Below are positions 8,201 through 14,465 of a stretch of DNA of 20,427 nucleotides, one piece after another. The stretch is from positions 1 to 20,427 of IMG/VR virus record IMGVR_UViG_3300044629_000209; one strand, written 5' to 3'. The DNA is from a virus. Made by a program: the position numbers and the translations under genes. A model generated the notes under the pieces. The model had not been told where the DNA came from and did not search any database. It saw nothing but the letters and a program-made list of their open reading frames with translations. How positions within the stretch are numbered: the first letter of the stretch is position 1; each line of letters opens with the position of its first letter.

Positions 8201-8568
8201 AGAATTTTCGCCTTGTTCGGGTCGTCATCGGTGACGATGTAACGGTCACTGTTCTTTTTCGGCCATGAGGCCATGCGCTTGCCGCTGCTCGGGCCGTACA
8301 GGTCGGAAAACCCGCGCATGGCTGAAGCGTCAACGAACTTGTTCTCTGCTACCGGAGAATTTGAGCCCATTCTGGAAACAATATCCGCAGCATAGTTTTT
8401 AGGTGCGTTGGGCGTAGCCGATGGCGCTGGTGGCGCCATTGGAGTAGGATTTCCCATACGCGCCAGAAGGTCGGAGGCGTATCCGTTTGACGGTGCAGGC
8501 TGTTGCGATCCACCTGCGCCAGGAACGGGCGCAGCTACAGGATCGAGCGGATTAGGCTGTATGGGCAT
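5290..8568 (-). CDS. Large ejection/internal virion protein with C-terminal ADP-ribosyltransferase-like domain
   Basis: This 1092-residue protein occupies the position of P22 gp16, the last ejection protein. The N-terminus is proline-rich with a duplicated YAxDxxxRMG motif (residues 30-39 and 59-68). A Gly/Ala-rich hydrophobic stretch (about 245-310) could insert in membranes. Long helical segments follow, then a proline-rich linker (about 790-860). From about 870 to 1045 it resembles the ADP-ribosyltransferase fold of phage polyvalent proteins: LYHGTASDFEAFD at 883-895, GVWLTSSPDTAAGYA at 911-925 and HVLIFDPKNIR near 1037. A hydrophobic glycine-rich tail ends it. The ATG at 8568 is preferred over the longer frame to 8676 because CAGG lies six bases upstream and the divergent plus-strand gene starts at 8580. 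Ejection with the DNA is inferred from gene order. Catalytic activity is untested. Confidence 0.85.
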   Translation of the reverse strand: MPIQPNPLDPVAAPVPGAGGSQQPAPSNGYASDLLARMGNPTPMAPPAPSATPNAPKNYAADIVSRMGSNSPVAENKFVDASAMRGFSDLYGPSSGKRMASWPKKNSDRYIVTDDDPNKAKILVHRPKPKKTGNNFNDYFVAVPLSSLKNGAFYVDGMPTSPVVKGREKTDGLSAWAASNANSATFGQADKIAGAINATVEQIANRYSSRSPGAPASSWGEAYEKFQGRAREQIAQARQDEPGWSAVGDGTGFIGPGVVVGGATAKLAAPVVNTITRMGGAPANMLSKVVSGGLQGATAGGLYGYTVGAENEALDRGEASPELFAPERAQSAQTNAVIGSAFGGAMPLLEPFVRPAINALSNVGSKLLNPIAPGIAEANTRRIATDAARRSLERSGIITVDDFLKRAAKYGDKPVMTGELGQNTLSNLVSLTRQPGTTAEKATAILEGRVAGMPGRLLKDIADETGLNPDDVYASLEDMVKTSRAKAAPLYEEAEAAPFAETANLERIVRDAPILRSLYSKAVNRVKNQAVPLIGQADQMPPLKVYDELKQLVDEEISKRLANGQGISDIEGVRQTLLRELDLISAQGATGVENPSLTQSLYATAREAGGEAPRIEKGLQAGERALQNRGVADDIEREVSKLTGQELSAYQIGVLRNIVKTVESGKLTPSRINSPDFQKRLRSVFGNAAADGIIKKFGIEAKLSQTGARINPNINSVTAVALNAGPSKTGDALMQMGQSAARGNIKDTAIGAVSAMVNFLRRQGYSEKQLDAIGDILTSAPDDAAKILFPGKTPRPGSIPPTVPPAGSVRENPRTPQLAPPVASVPQNPLNVQAPPTPQGPPTNALAPRRPEQAGFGGKSLPMDEPSRMQRAREQGFDVDTPLYHGTASDFEAFDRSKFGSATDARSAKLGVWLTSSPDTAAGYAKLASEDTPVSKILKLAEEAERKGNWDEYAALTRAAEAKERDIAKNGGRGANVMPLYVRGKIKSVDMDGAKYDPSDTPLSEMAAQAKAEGYDGLRLQNFSDEGGWGRYSPTDHVLIFDPKNIRGKFAKFDPAESGSSKLLAGMGGVMGLGVLSAGATLQRDETPKPKN

Positions 8569-8579
8569 AGGGAACCTGC
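8569..8579. promoter_or_regulatory. Eleven-base divergent spacer holding two ribosome binding sites
   Basis: The spacer between the divergent ATGs at 8568 (minus) and 8580 (plus) reads AGGGAACCTGC. On the plus strand AGGGA (8569-8573) sits six bases before its ATG. On the minus strand CAGG (8578-8575) sits six bases before its ATG. Both spacings are standard. There is no room for a promoter between the starts, so the two messages must begin inside the opposite gene and overlap as antisense RNA. Confidence 0.6.
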
Positions 8580-8870
8580 ATGAACGTGGCAGATGTTTTG
8601 ACGATTGGCATTCTGGGGCTTGTTGTCTGTGTCGCCGGATACAATTTTCTCGGCGCGAAACAGTCCGAACCGGCAAACGATCTTGTTGACCCGAACCAGA
8701 GTGACCGCAGCACCTTCAACAGGATGCGACTTCCACGGAATAATCCGCACCTATGGGCCGACCAGATTGAGGACTGGTACGTGCGGATCAAGGGGCACAT
8801 ATATTTTCAATACACGCTAATCGGCGCTGTCGTCGTTGCGCTGTTGATGCACATCATGTTTGGTCACTGA
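8580..8870 (+). CDS. Small two-helix membrane protein on the opposite strand, possible superinfection-exclusion type
   Basis: The product is 96 residues with hydrophobic helices near residues 5-24 (VLTIGILGLVVCVAG) and 76-93 (FQYTLIGAVVVALLMHIM). A polar loop of about 50 residues contains NPHLWADQIEDWYVR. No family is recognised. A good AGGGA lies six bases before the ATG. The gene fills exactly the gap between two minus-strand genes: its start is 12 bp from a divergent start, and its stop overlaps the convergent gp20-like gene by 7 bp. That fit supports a real gene. In P22 an inner-membrane exclusion protein (SieA) is also read against the late genes in this part of the map. By analogy this could act in superinfection exclusion, but there is no sequence proof. 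A clear promoter was not found upstream. Confidence 0.65.
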   Translation: MNVADVLTIGILGLVVCVAGYNFLGAKQSEPANDLVDPNQSDRSTFNRMRLPRNNPHLWADQIEDWYVRIKGHIYFQYTLIGAVVVALLMHIMFGH

Positions 8871-10285
8871 GCCCCCTCAAAGCGCGCCCACTCCGCAACC
8901 AGCGCTTTCTGGCGCGGGCTTAGTGCGGCGATCTGCTCATCAGAGAACGGAACTCGCGCGTTCAGCATCTGAAGGAGGTACACGTTGGTTGATCGCTCAA
9001 TGAAGTCATCAAGCGCTTTCTGCGCTGCCTTGTCCGACTGATTGTAGTTACGCAACCGGGTTTGCGCCGCTTGAGCGGCAAGTCCTTCACGTTCAGATAC
9101 CTGCCCCGACCCCTTAAGCGATGCCATAGCGTTAAGGAACGCTTCGCCGCCAATCTGATCGAGAAGCGCTTGCGCATCTGCATCAGCCCCAAAGCGAGCG
9201 CCAGAAGCGCCCGCCGCAGCTTCGATAGGGCCGCCATACAGGCCCGCAAATCCGGCACTGTCGCGAAGCTGCTCCGCTGTGCCGATAATGTTGGTGAGCT
9301 GAGACGCTGCGGCCGGAAGCTGAATTCTTGCGGCCGTCGCCGCTTTTGAGAACTCCGTCACGCCAGAGACGGTTGCAGCGTTCGCCCCGACATTTTCTGG
9401 CGATATCACTTGCGTTACTGAAGGGGCGCCGGTGCGCTGGTTGTAGATGTAGGGCACATCTCCCGCCATGAAGGTGCCGAAGTTCTGACGCGCAATAGCG
9501 GGGCCGCCTGATTTCGGGTCCACGGCAACTTCTGTCGTGCCGTTCCTGTAGGTTACAAGCATTCGCCCGTCGTCCAGATCCCTGATCGACTGCACGCCGC
9601 CATTCTTGAGATCAGAGCCGTCTGCATTGCCTGGAACGCTGAAGACTTCGTCTAGCGTGCCATCTCCATCGAGGTCTTTGTAACCCCGCTGGCCAGCACT
9701 CAGGATCATCGGCTTATCGGCGGCACGCTTGTCCTCGTCTTGCTTCAGCTTGAGCATTCCTTGCTCGTAAGCGCTCATTGGCTCAGGCACGACAGGCCCA
9801 ATCCCCGCCTGCGCCGACAGCGCCGCGATCTGCCCGTCTAGCGCGTCGTCACTGAACTTCGACACGTCCAGCGGCATCTGCGAGACGTCCTGCCCGATGA
9901 TCTTGCTGATGGTCGGCGCGTTCTGTTGCCACCACTGGCCGCGCTGCGTCTCAGGGAGCGCGCGCTGCTGCTGCATGAGCGCGAGCGTCTGTTTCAGCTT
10001 GTCGCCTTCTGCGGCCTTGTTTGTCGCCTCGCGCTTCTCAAAGCCTGCCGGGTCGAAGCCACGCTGAAAGCCATCAAGCGCAGAGGCCAGAAGCGCATTG
10101 CGTGGCGGTCCTTGCGGCGGTGAGAACGGACTGCCTGCGGACGGCGTCATTGGTGATGCGGTCATTGGCGCAGCCGACATCGCGCCGGGCTGGTAGGCAT
10201 CCGCCGAGACGTCATAAGCGGGCGCAGGAGCGGGCGCACCCGTCGGCATCGCCAGCGGGTTCTTTCTTGCGGTGTAAGCAACCAT
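8864..10285 (-). CDS. Ejection/internal virion protein, P22 gp20 position
   Basis: The product is 473 residues, close to the length of P22 gp20 (471). Residues 1-65 are rich in Pro, Ala and Met and contain QGPPRNAL (58-65), a motif shared with the large ejection protein downstream. Residues about 80-185 are helical and Gln/Lys-rich. At 204-213 lies DLDGDGTLDE, a calcium-loop-like sequence, within a small beta-rich part. The C-terminal 170 residues (QLTNIIGTAEQLRD, GGEAFLNAMASLKGSGQVSE and a terminal helical stretch) have the style of internal virion proteins in alphaproteobacterial phages. The ATG at 10285 lies two bases after the upstream stop; a TTG at 10297 is a weaker alternative. Its role in forming the DNA ejection conduit is inferred from gene order and length. 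Confidence 0.75.
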   Translation of the reverse strand: MVAYTARKNPLAMPTGAPAPAPAYDVSADAYQPGAMSAAPMTASPMTPSAGSPFSPPQGPPRNALLASALDGFQRGFDPAGFEKREATNKAAEGDKLKQTLALMQQQRALPETQRGQWWQQNAPTISKIIGQDVSQMPLDVSKFSDDALDGQIAALSAQAGIGPVVPEPMSAYEQGMLKLKQDEDKRAADKPMILSAGQRGYKDLDGDGTLDEVFSVPGNADGSDLKNGGVQSIRDLDDGRMLVTYRNGTTEVAVDPKSGGPAIARQNFGTFMAGDVPYIYNQRTGAPSVTQVISPENVGANAATVSGVTEFSKAATAARIQLPAAASQLTNIIGTAEQLRDSAGFAGLYGGPIEAAAGASGARFGADADAQALLDQIGGEAFLNAMASLKGSGQVSEREGLAAQAAQTRLRNYNQSDKAAQKALDDFIERSTNVYLLQMLNARVPFSDEQIAALSPRQKALVAEWARFEGAQ

Positions 10286-10287
10286 AA

Positions 10288-11244
10288 TCAGCCCCAACCC
10301 TGTCCGGGATAAGCAGCGCGCGACGGATCAACATAGCCGGGCTGGCCGTAGGTCGGCGTTCCCGGCTTCTTGAACATATCCCCAAGCGATCCAGCCGCCG
10401 CCGAGAGGCCTTGCCCATAGCCCTGATATGCGGACGTAAGCGCATTGGCTCGAGCATTACCCGCCTGCATCATGGCGTTCCCAGCGTTCGCGCCGTAGTT
10501 GCCGGCCGCGCTGCTTGCGAGCGACGAACTGGTCTGCCCCATGCCCGCAAGGCTGTTCAGCTGGTTCGTGTAGTCCTGAAATGAGCCGTAGGTGTTGCCC
10601 GCCAGCGTCTTCGCATAGCGCCCCTCTGCGGCCCCGCTGATGGACTTGCCAGCCGCGCCGAGGTTGCCCTTGATCTGGTCGAACTGGCCGTCAGAAATCG
10701 TCGTCGCCAATTTGGCATAGGGCGAGGCGTAGAACTCCGCGAGCGGGTTGGACGCGCCGCCCATTGCCCCGCCCTGCATCTGCTGCGCGCCGCCCGCGCC
10801 CTGCATGGGCTGGCTGGTCGGAAGCTGCCGGCCTTCCTGCTGCCCGAAGTTGGCGTAGTGATACGACGCGAAATCGTTCGCGTTCGGGTACTGCTCACGC
10901 AGCTTGGCGTTGGACTTCCAGTAATCCATCACGTCCGGGTTTGAAGCGAGATAGCTGGACCACTGATCGGACTGGCCGTTGACCGCGCCGCCCCCACCGC
11001 CGCCATACGCCGCCTGATAGTCCTGCGGCGCGATGCCAAAGAGCGCCGCCAGCTTGTTACTGGCTGCGCCGCCCGTCATGTAGCCAGGAGCTGCAAGCCC
11101 CCGCTGATCCATGTAGATTTGCTTCTGAAGCGCAGTCGTCTGGTTGGCAGCGTCCTGCTGCGCTTTGCCAGATTTCCGCGAGCCCTCGCCCGCCAGATAT
11201 CCGCCAGCTAAGCTTCCAAGTGCTGAAATTATCATAGGCCACAT
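10288..11244 (-). CDS. Ejection/DNA-transfer protein, P22 gp7 position
   Basis: This 318-residue protein starts with a small hydrophobic, glycine-zipper-like segment (IISALGSLAGGYLAGEGS). A Lys/Gln-rich helix follows, then a Gly-rich patch with seven glycines. A small aromatic domain contains WSSYLASNPDVMDYW and YHYANFGQQEGR. The C-terminal half is low-complexity Gly/Ala/Ser/Asn with many short helices. This make-up is typical of phage proteins annotated as DNA transfer proteins and of the shortest P22 ejection protein, gp7. It is followed within three bases by the gp20-like gene, so the two are almost certainly co-translated. The ribosome binding site before 11244 is weak. Function is inferred from composition and order. 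Confidence 0.72.
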   Translation of the reverse strand: MWPMIISALGSLAGGYLAGEGSRKSGKAQQDAANQTTALQKQIYMDQRGLAAPGYMTGGAASNKLAALFGIAPQDYQAAYGGGGGGAVNGQSDQWSSYLASNPDVMDYWKSNAKLREQYPNANDFASYHYANFGQQEGRQLPTSQPMQGAGGAQQMQGGAMGGASNPLAEFYASPYAKLATTISDGQFDQIKGNLGAAGKSISGAAEGRYAKTLAGNTYGSFQDYTNQLNSLAGMGQTSSSLASSAAGNYGANAGNAMMQAGNARANALTSAYQGYGQGLSAAAGSLGDMFKKPGTPTYGQPGYVDPSRAAYPGQGWG

Positions 11245-11271
11245 GGTTATGCCGTCCTGATTTTAGAGAAG

Positions 11272-11841
11272 TTACGGCGCGACGCCTTCGCCATAAATGG
11301 CGACACCGATTGATATGCTTGCCGTCGCCGCGAGGCTGTCGGTAACCGTACAGGTTGCGATGTCCTCCGTGGTCGTGCCGATGGACACGAACCCGGAAAA
11401 GCTGGTCGTTGCAGATGTTGACGCGCCGATTGTGAAGTTCGCCAAGTCCAGAACCCACGCATAGGTGTAAGGCCCCGTCCCGCCTGTCGGCGTCACCGTC
11501 ACCGCGTTAGTCGTCGCGGTTCCCGAACCAACACGATCACCGAATGCGCTGGAAGGCGTTGCAGAGGCGTAGAAGCCCGCAGGCGCTGTCTGGCTGGCAA
11601 GCGTTGCGATGCCCGCCACCGCTCCCGTTGCCGTCGCCTGCGCTTGCGATGCGTTAGCCTGAGCCTGCAATGCCGTCGCTTGCGCCTGCGCTGCCGCAGC
11701 CTGAGCCAGTGCCACCCCGCTGTTGACGTTGGTCGTGAATGACGCACCGCCGGTCAGGTACTTGTACCACTCGGTTGTAAGCCGCCCGTCCTTGTCCACC
11801 AGAGGCACGGCCAGCGATGGCGGATTAGGAGCCCGCGCCAT
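11272..11841 (-). CDS. Candidate tail needle or short fibre with Ig-like tip
   Basis: The 189-residue product starts with PNPPSLAVPLVDKDGRLTTEW, a style common at the N-terminus of phage fibre and tail-tip proteins. Residues about 43-80 are an Ala/Gln-rich repeat (ALAQAAAAQAQATALQAQAN and onward), probably a coiled-coil or thin rod. The C-terminal 100 residues look beta-rich and Ig- or PKD-like, with GGTGPYTYAW and CTVTDSLAATAS. It begins on TGATG, sharing one base with the stop of the gp10-like gene, and AGGA lies about six bases upstream. In P22 the gene after gp10 encodes the gp26 needle that plugs the tail, so a needle with an Ig-like knob is plausible. A head or tail fibre is the main alternative. 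Confidence 0.7.
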   Translation of the reverse strand: MARAPNPPSLAVPLVDKDGRLTTEWYKYLTGGASFTTNVNSGVALAQAAAAQAQATALQAQANASQAQATATGAVAGIATLASQTAPAGFYASATPSSAFGDRVGSGTATTNAVTVTPTGGTGPYTYAWVLDLANFTIGASTSATTSFSGFVSIGTTTEDIATCTVTDSLAATASISIGVAIYGEGVAP

Positions 11842-13265
11842 CACAGATCCTCATTGACCAGAACGCCCAGATAGGCCGCCGGCGCGGGGTCGGACTTGCT
11901 GAACTGAAACACCATGCCCGCGAGCTTCGTGCGCCCGCAGCGATGCCAGACCGTGCGCTGGTCATAGACGCCCTGCGCGCCGAGCTTGCGGTCACGCCAG
12001 TTGCTCCACGTATTGCCGCCATCGGTCGAGATGCGCAGCCGCACGATGGGGTCAACACCCTGCCCGGTTGCAACGCCGACACCCTTGGCGCTCTCGAGCC
12101 GCAGCGTGGTCACCGGCAGGCTATCGGGAACTCCGCTCATGTGCGCTGTGAACTCGCGCACGATCTCGGTCCCCATCGTCGTGGTGTTCGCCATGCTCTC
12201 GGACGTATAGTCCCGGCTCAGCTCGTCAAACTGCCCCGTTCCATCGCAGACGAACACGCGGCCCGCAGCCGTGATGATGTCGGTATAGCGCCACGAGTTT
12301 TGCAGGTTGGTTCCGCGCGTGTGCCATTCCTGCGTGAGAACATCGAAGATCATGCAGGCAGTCGGCGTCCGGTAGCTGACAAAGATATGCCCCCGATCCT
12401 GGTACGTCTTGCCGATGATGTTTGCAGCGCCTGCACTGCGCAGCGCAGCGGATACCCAAGGCTCCGAGACGATGGGCGAGCCGCCCTGACCCAAGCGCCG
12501 GACGTTGAACGCCTCGTCCACGAAGAAGAGGCTGTTATCAGCTTTTACGATGCCGTCACGGCACGCGCAGCCCACTTGCTGCGTCATGCCTCCCTGCATG
12601 GCGAACGGATCGGCGCTGTCGCCGGTCTGCGACCAGACTTCAATCGTCTGCGAGCCCAGCAGGTAGTAGAACTCGCCCAGCACGCGGCCCGCGATGATGT
12701 CGTCAGGCGAACTCTCGGCGGTGTAGTAGTTCAGCACCGTGACGTCATCGAGGTCTAGGACAGCCGTGAACCCGAAGCGGTTCTTGTAGGTGAACAGCCC
12801 GCGCTGGCCGAGCGTATCTACGGATGTGAACGAAGTGGCGCTCGCATCGCTCAGGAGCGTTGCAAACTGCGGATCGGTCACCGCCGCGATAGCCGTGCCC
12901 GTCGAGACGTACAGCCCGCCATTGAACAGGCCAAAGCCCTCGGTTTCCGTAAATGCGAAGTCGCCACGGTCGGTCCCGGCAATGGTCCCAGTGAGGCTTC
13001 CCGTCGCGTTCGTTCCCGGCGCGAAGGTGGACAGGGTCGTCCCCTGCGCGATCAGCACCTTGCCGCTCGCATGGCCGTCTGCCTGCCACATCCCACGGCA
13101 CGCGCCGGCAAAGTCGGCACGCTGGAGACTGCCAGGCGCTTCGATCAGCACATTCTCACGCTGCGGGTCGTTCGGATGCGGCTCGCGGTAGACGTTGTGG
13201 CAACGCTTCTCGGGCAGCCCCGTGACAACAGCGGAGGCCGCAGACGTCGCCATCGGCACGCGCAT
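11841..13265 (-). CDS. P22 gp10-like tail hub / packaged DNA stabilisation protein
   Basis: This 474-residue protein matches the length and style of the P22 gp10 family, which sits under the portal ring and holds packaged DNA in the head. The N-terminus (GLPEKRCHNVYREP) and a beta-propeller-like series of strands follow the family pattern (FGLFNGGLYVST, NRFGFTAVLDLDDVTVLNYYTAE, GEFYYLLGSQTIEVW). The C-terminal signature VRLRISTDGGNTWSNWRDRK, followed by WHRCGRTKLAGMVFQFS, is typical. It begins on TGATG overlapping the gp4-like gene and ends on TGATG into the needle candidate, so three tail-plug genes are coupled. An internal ATG at 13253 is a possible alternative start. Confidence 0.88.
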   Translation of the reverse strand: MRVPMATSAASAVVTGLPEKRCHNVYREPHPNDPQRENVLIEAPGSLQRADFAGACRGMWQADGHASGKVLIAQGTTLSTFAPGTNATGSLTGTIAGTDRGDFAFTETEGFGLFNGGLYVSTGTAIAAVTDPQFATLLSDASATSFTSVDTLGQRGLFTYKNRFGFTAVLDLDDVTVLNYYTAESSPDDIIAGRVLGEFYYLLGSQTIEVWSQTGDSADPFAMQGGMTQQVGCACRDGIVKADNSLFFVDEAFNVRRLGQGGSPIVSEPWVSAALRSAGAANIIGKTYQDRGHIFVSYRTPTACMIFDVLTQEWHTRGTNLQNSWRYTDIITAAGRVFVCDGTGQFDELSRDYTSESMANTTTMGTEIVREFTAHMSGVPDSLPVTTLRLESAKGVGVATGQGVDPIVRLRISTDGGNTWSNWRDRKLGAQGVYDQRTVWHRCGRTKLAGMVFQFSKSDPAPAAYLGVLVNEDL

Positions 13266-13621
13266 CAGAAATACTCGGCCCGCGTCGGCTTGTTGAACCG
13301 CTCGCCGCTGGACACCAGCCGCCGCAGGTTGCGTTCTGCCGTCGGCTCGTAGGTCTGACGGAACGATGCGGCCTGCCCGCCGTCCATGTAGTCGTCAGCC
13401 GCATGACACGCCACGTACATGGCCAGATCCTCGAGCATCGACTGCGGGCAAGCGCTGTCGGACCAGTAGGCAATGCCGAGGTCGCGCAGCTTCTCGTTGA
13501 CGCTGGCAATCAGCCCCTCGATCAGCGCGGTGTCCTCGGCTTCCGCCGTCTCGCCTGCTTGTAGCACCTTGAGCTTTTGCAGCACGCGGTTGCGCAGCTC
13601 GGCAAGGGTCGCGTCAGCCAT
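13265..13621 (-). CDS. P22 gp4-like head-to-tail adaptor
   Basis: The product is 118 residues and mostly helical: ATLAELRNRVLQKLKVL, then ALIEGLIASVNEKLRDLGIAYW, then a helix with MLEDLAMYVACHAADDY, and a basic C-terminus (RRLVSSGERFNKPTR). The pattern of N-terminal helix, Trp after the second helix and a helix with Ala/Asp/Tyr matches the gp4 tail accessory family that docks on the portal. P22 gp4 is longer (166 residues). It starts with an eight-base ATGGCTGA overlap with the preceding gene and ends in a one-base TGATG overlap with the gp10-like gene. In P22 gp4 and gp10 are also neighbours and add in that order to the filled head. Confidence 0.72.
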   Translation of the reverse strand: MADATLAELRNRVLQKLKVLQAGETAEAEDTALIEGLIASVNEKLRDLGIAYWSDSACPQSMLEDLAMYVACHAADDYMDGGQAASFRQTYEPTAERNLRRLVSSGERFNKPTRAEYF

Positions 13622-13940
13622 CGATTACCGCCAAGGGCTCTGTCGTGGCGCCCTGAAGCGCCGCGCGCAGCCGTTCAATGCCCCAGCGCTTGTCATAGAG
13701 CGCGCCGAGGTCGTCGAGTTGCTGCTTGATGATGGCGCGCTCGTCCTGTTCCCGGCTGCCTCTCGGCGTCGGCGCGTCCTGCGGAACTTCCGTAAAATAC
13801 GGATGGTTCCGCAGTTTGTTTACCTGCCAGGGCAATAGGTGCCCGACATCAACAGGAGCGCCAGCCGAAAACGTGACGCCGTAGAGGGAGGCGAACTCGT
13901 CGCCCCCCTCATCGTCACCCTTCCAGATGAAGGCCGTCAT
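13614..13940 (-). CDS. Small hypothetical head/connector protein
   Basis: This 108-residue protein is not firmly recognised. The N-terminal 50 residues (WKGDDEGGDEFASLYGVTF, DVGHLL, KLRNHPYF) resemble a small beta domain seen in structural clusters of tailed phages, where a Lys-Leu-x-x-His-Pro-x-Phe stretch follows a Val-Thr-Phe strand. A charged helical C-terminus (ERAIIKQQLDDLGALYDKRWG) follows. It begins on TAATG with the decoration-like gene and ends in an eight-base overlap with the gp4-like gene. Tight coupling on both sides supports a role in head completion, but no function can be assigned. Confidence 0.7.
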   Translation of the reverse strand: MTAFIWKGDDEGGDEFASLYGVTFSAGAPVDVGHLLPWQVNKLRNHPYFTEVPQDAPTPRGSREQDERAIIKQQLDDLGALYDKRWGIERLRAALQGATTEPLAVIDG

Positions 13941-14452
13941 TAAACGGCCAGCGTCGGGTCGACCACGTACCAGACAACCACCGAGACAACGCCGGTATGG
14001 CCTGCGTTGCCCGCTGTATTGGCTTCGATCTGGATCTTGGTCTTCTTCGTGAACTGCGGGAGAGTTCCCGCAGCCAGAACGCCACTCAGCGGATACATCA
14101 GGCCCACAACCGGCGAGACGTTGCCAGCAGCGAACACATCGCCCGTCAACGTACCGAGATTGCCAAGCCCGTCAGGGTCGGCAGCGTCATACGTTCCCGA
14201 GCCGCCGTTAGCGGCCCAGCCGATGTCCATGTCCAGCGTTTCCGTGCCGGTATCGAGGTCGGCGCCGTAGAAGTAGCCTCCGACAACGACAGCGCCGGCC
14301 GGAACCCAGCACATTTCGAAGATGTCGCCATCTTCGACCGCTGCTGCGATGGTGTACGTGCCGTAAGCGCATTGAAGGACGCCCGCGCCAGCATAGTGAG
14401 CAATCGGGAAGCCCGTTGCACCGCGAACCGCGGTGAGTGTTTCAGCAGCCAT
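13940..14452 (-). CDS. Probable capsid decoration/structural protein
   Basis: The 170-residue product is small, beta-rich and non-basic, rich in Gly, Ala, Val and Thr, with strands such as GVLQCAYGTYTIAAAVEDGDIFEMCWVPAG (given here only as a stretch near residues 24-53). It ends in GVVSVVVWYVVDPTLAV. This make-up, and the place directly after the coat gene (13 bp gap), fit a capsid decoration or cement protein. GGAG lies nine bases before the ATG. The 3' end forms TAATG with the next gene. Homology is not recognised and the role is inferred from context. Confidence 0.7.
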   Translation of the reverse strand: MAAETLTAVRGATGFPIAHYAGAGVLQCAYGTYTIAAAVEDGDIFEMCWVPAGAVVVGGYFYGADLDTGTETLDMDIGWAANGGSGTYDAADPDGLGNLGTLTGDVFAAGNVSPVVGLMYPLSGVLAAGTLPQFTKKTKIQIEANTAGNAGHTGVVSVVVWYVVDPTLAV

Positions 14453-14465
14453 TGTTCAGTGCTCC

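Noticed and set aside
8480-8579. Search for a promoter of the plus-strand membrane gene
   Set aside because: Only poor -10 candidates such as TATGGG were seen and none has a matching -35, so no promoter is called.
8569-8676. Upstream extension of the large ejection protein to a start at 8676
   Set aside because: The extra 36 residues are basic and low in structure, are antisense to the plus-strand gene, and the ATG at 8568 has CAGG at the right distance.
1-10963. A 13-base match (ATAGCTGGACCAC) between the left end and about 10951, considered as a terminal or direct repeat
   Set aside because: A 13-base match is expected by chance a few times in a window of this size, and both copies lie inside coding sequence.
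11943-12758. Long open frame on the plus strand (271 codons) opposite the gp10-like gene
   Set aside because: It is rich in Arg, Ala and Asp as expected from an antisense GC-rich gene, has no domain pattern, and lies wholly within a strong family match on the other strand.
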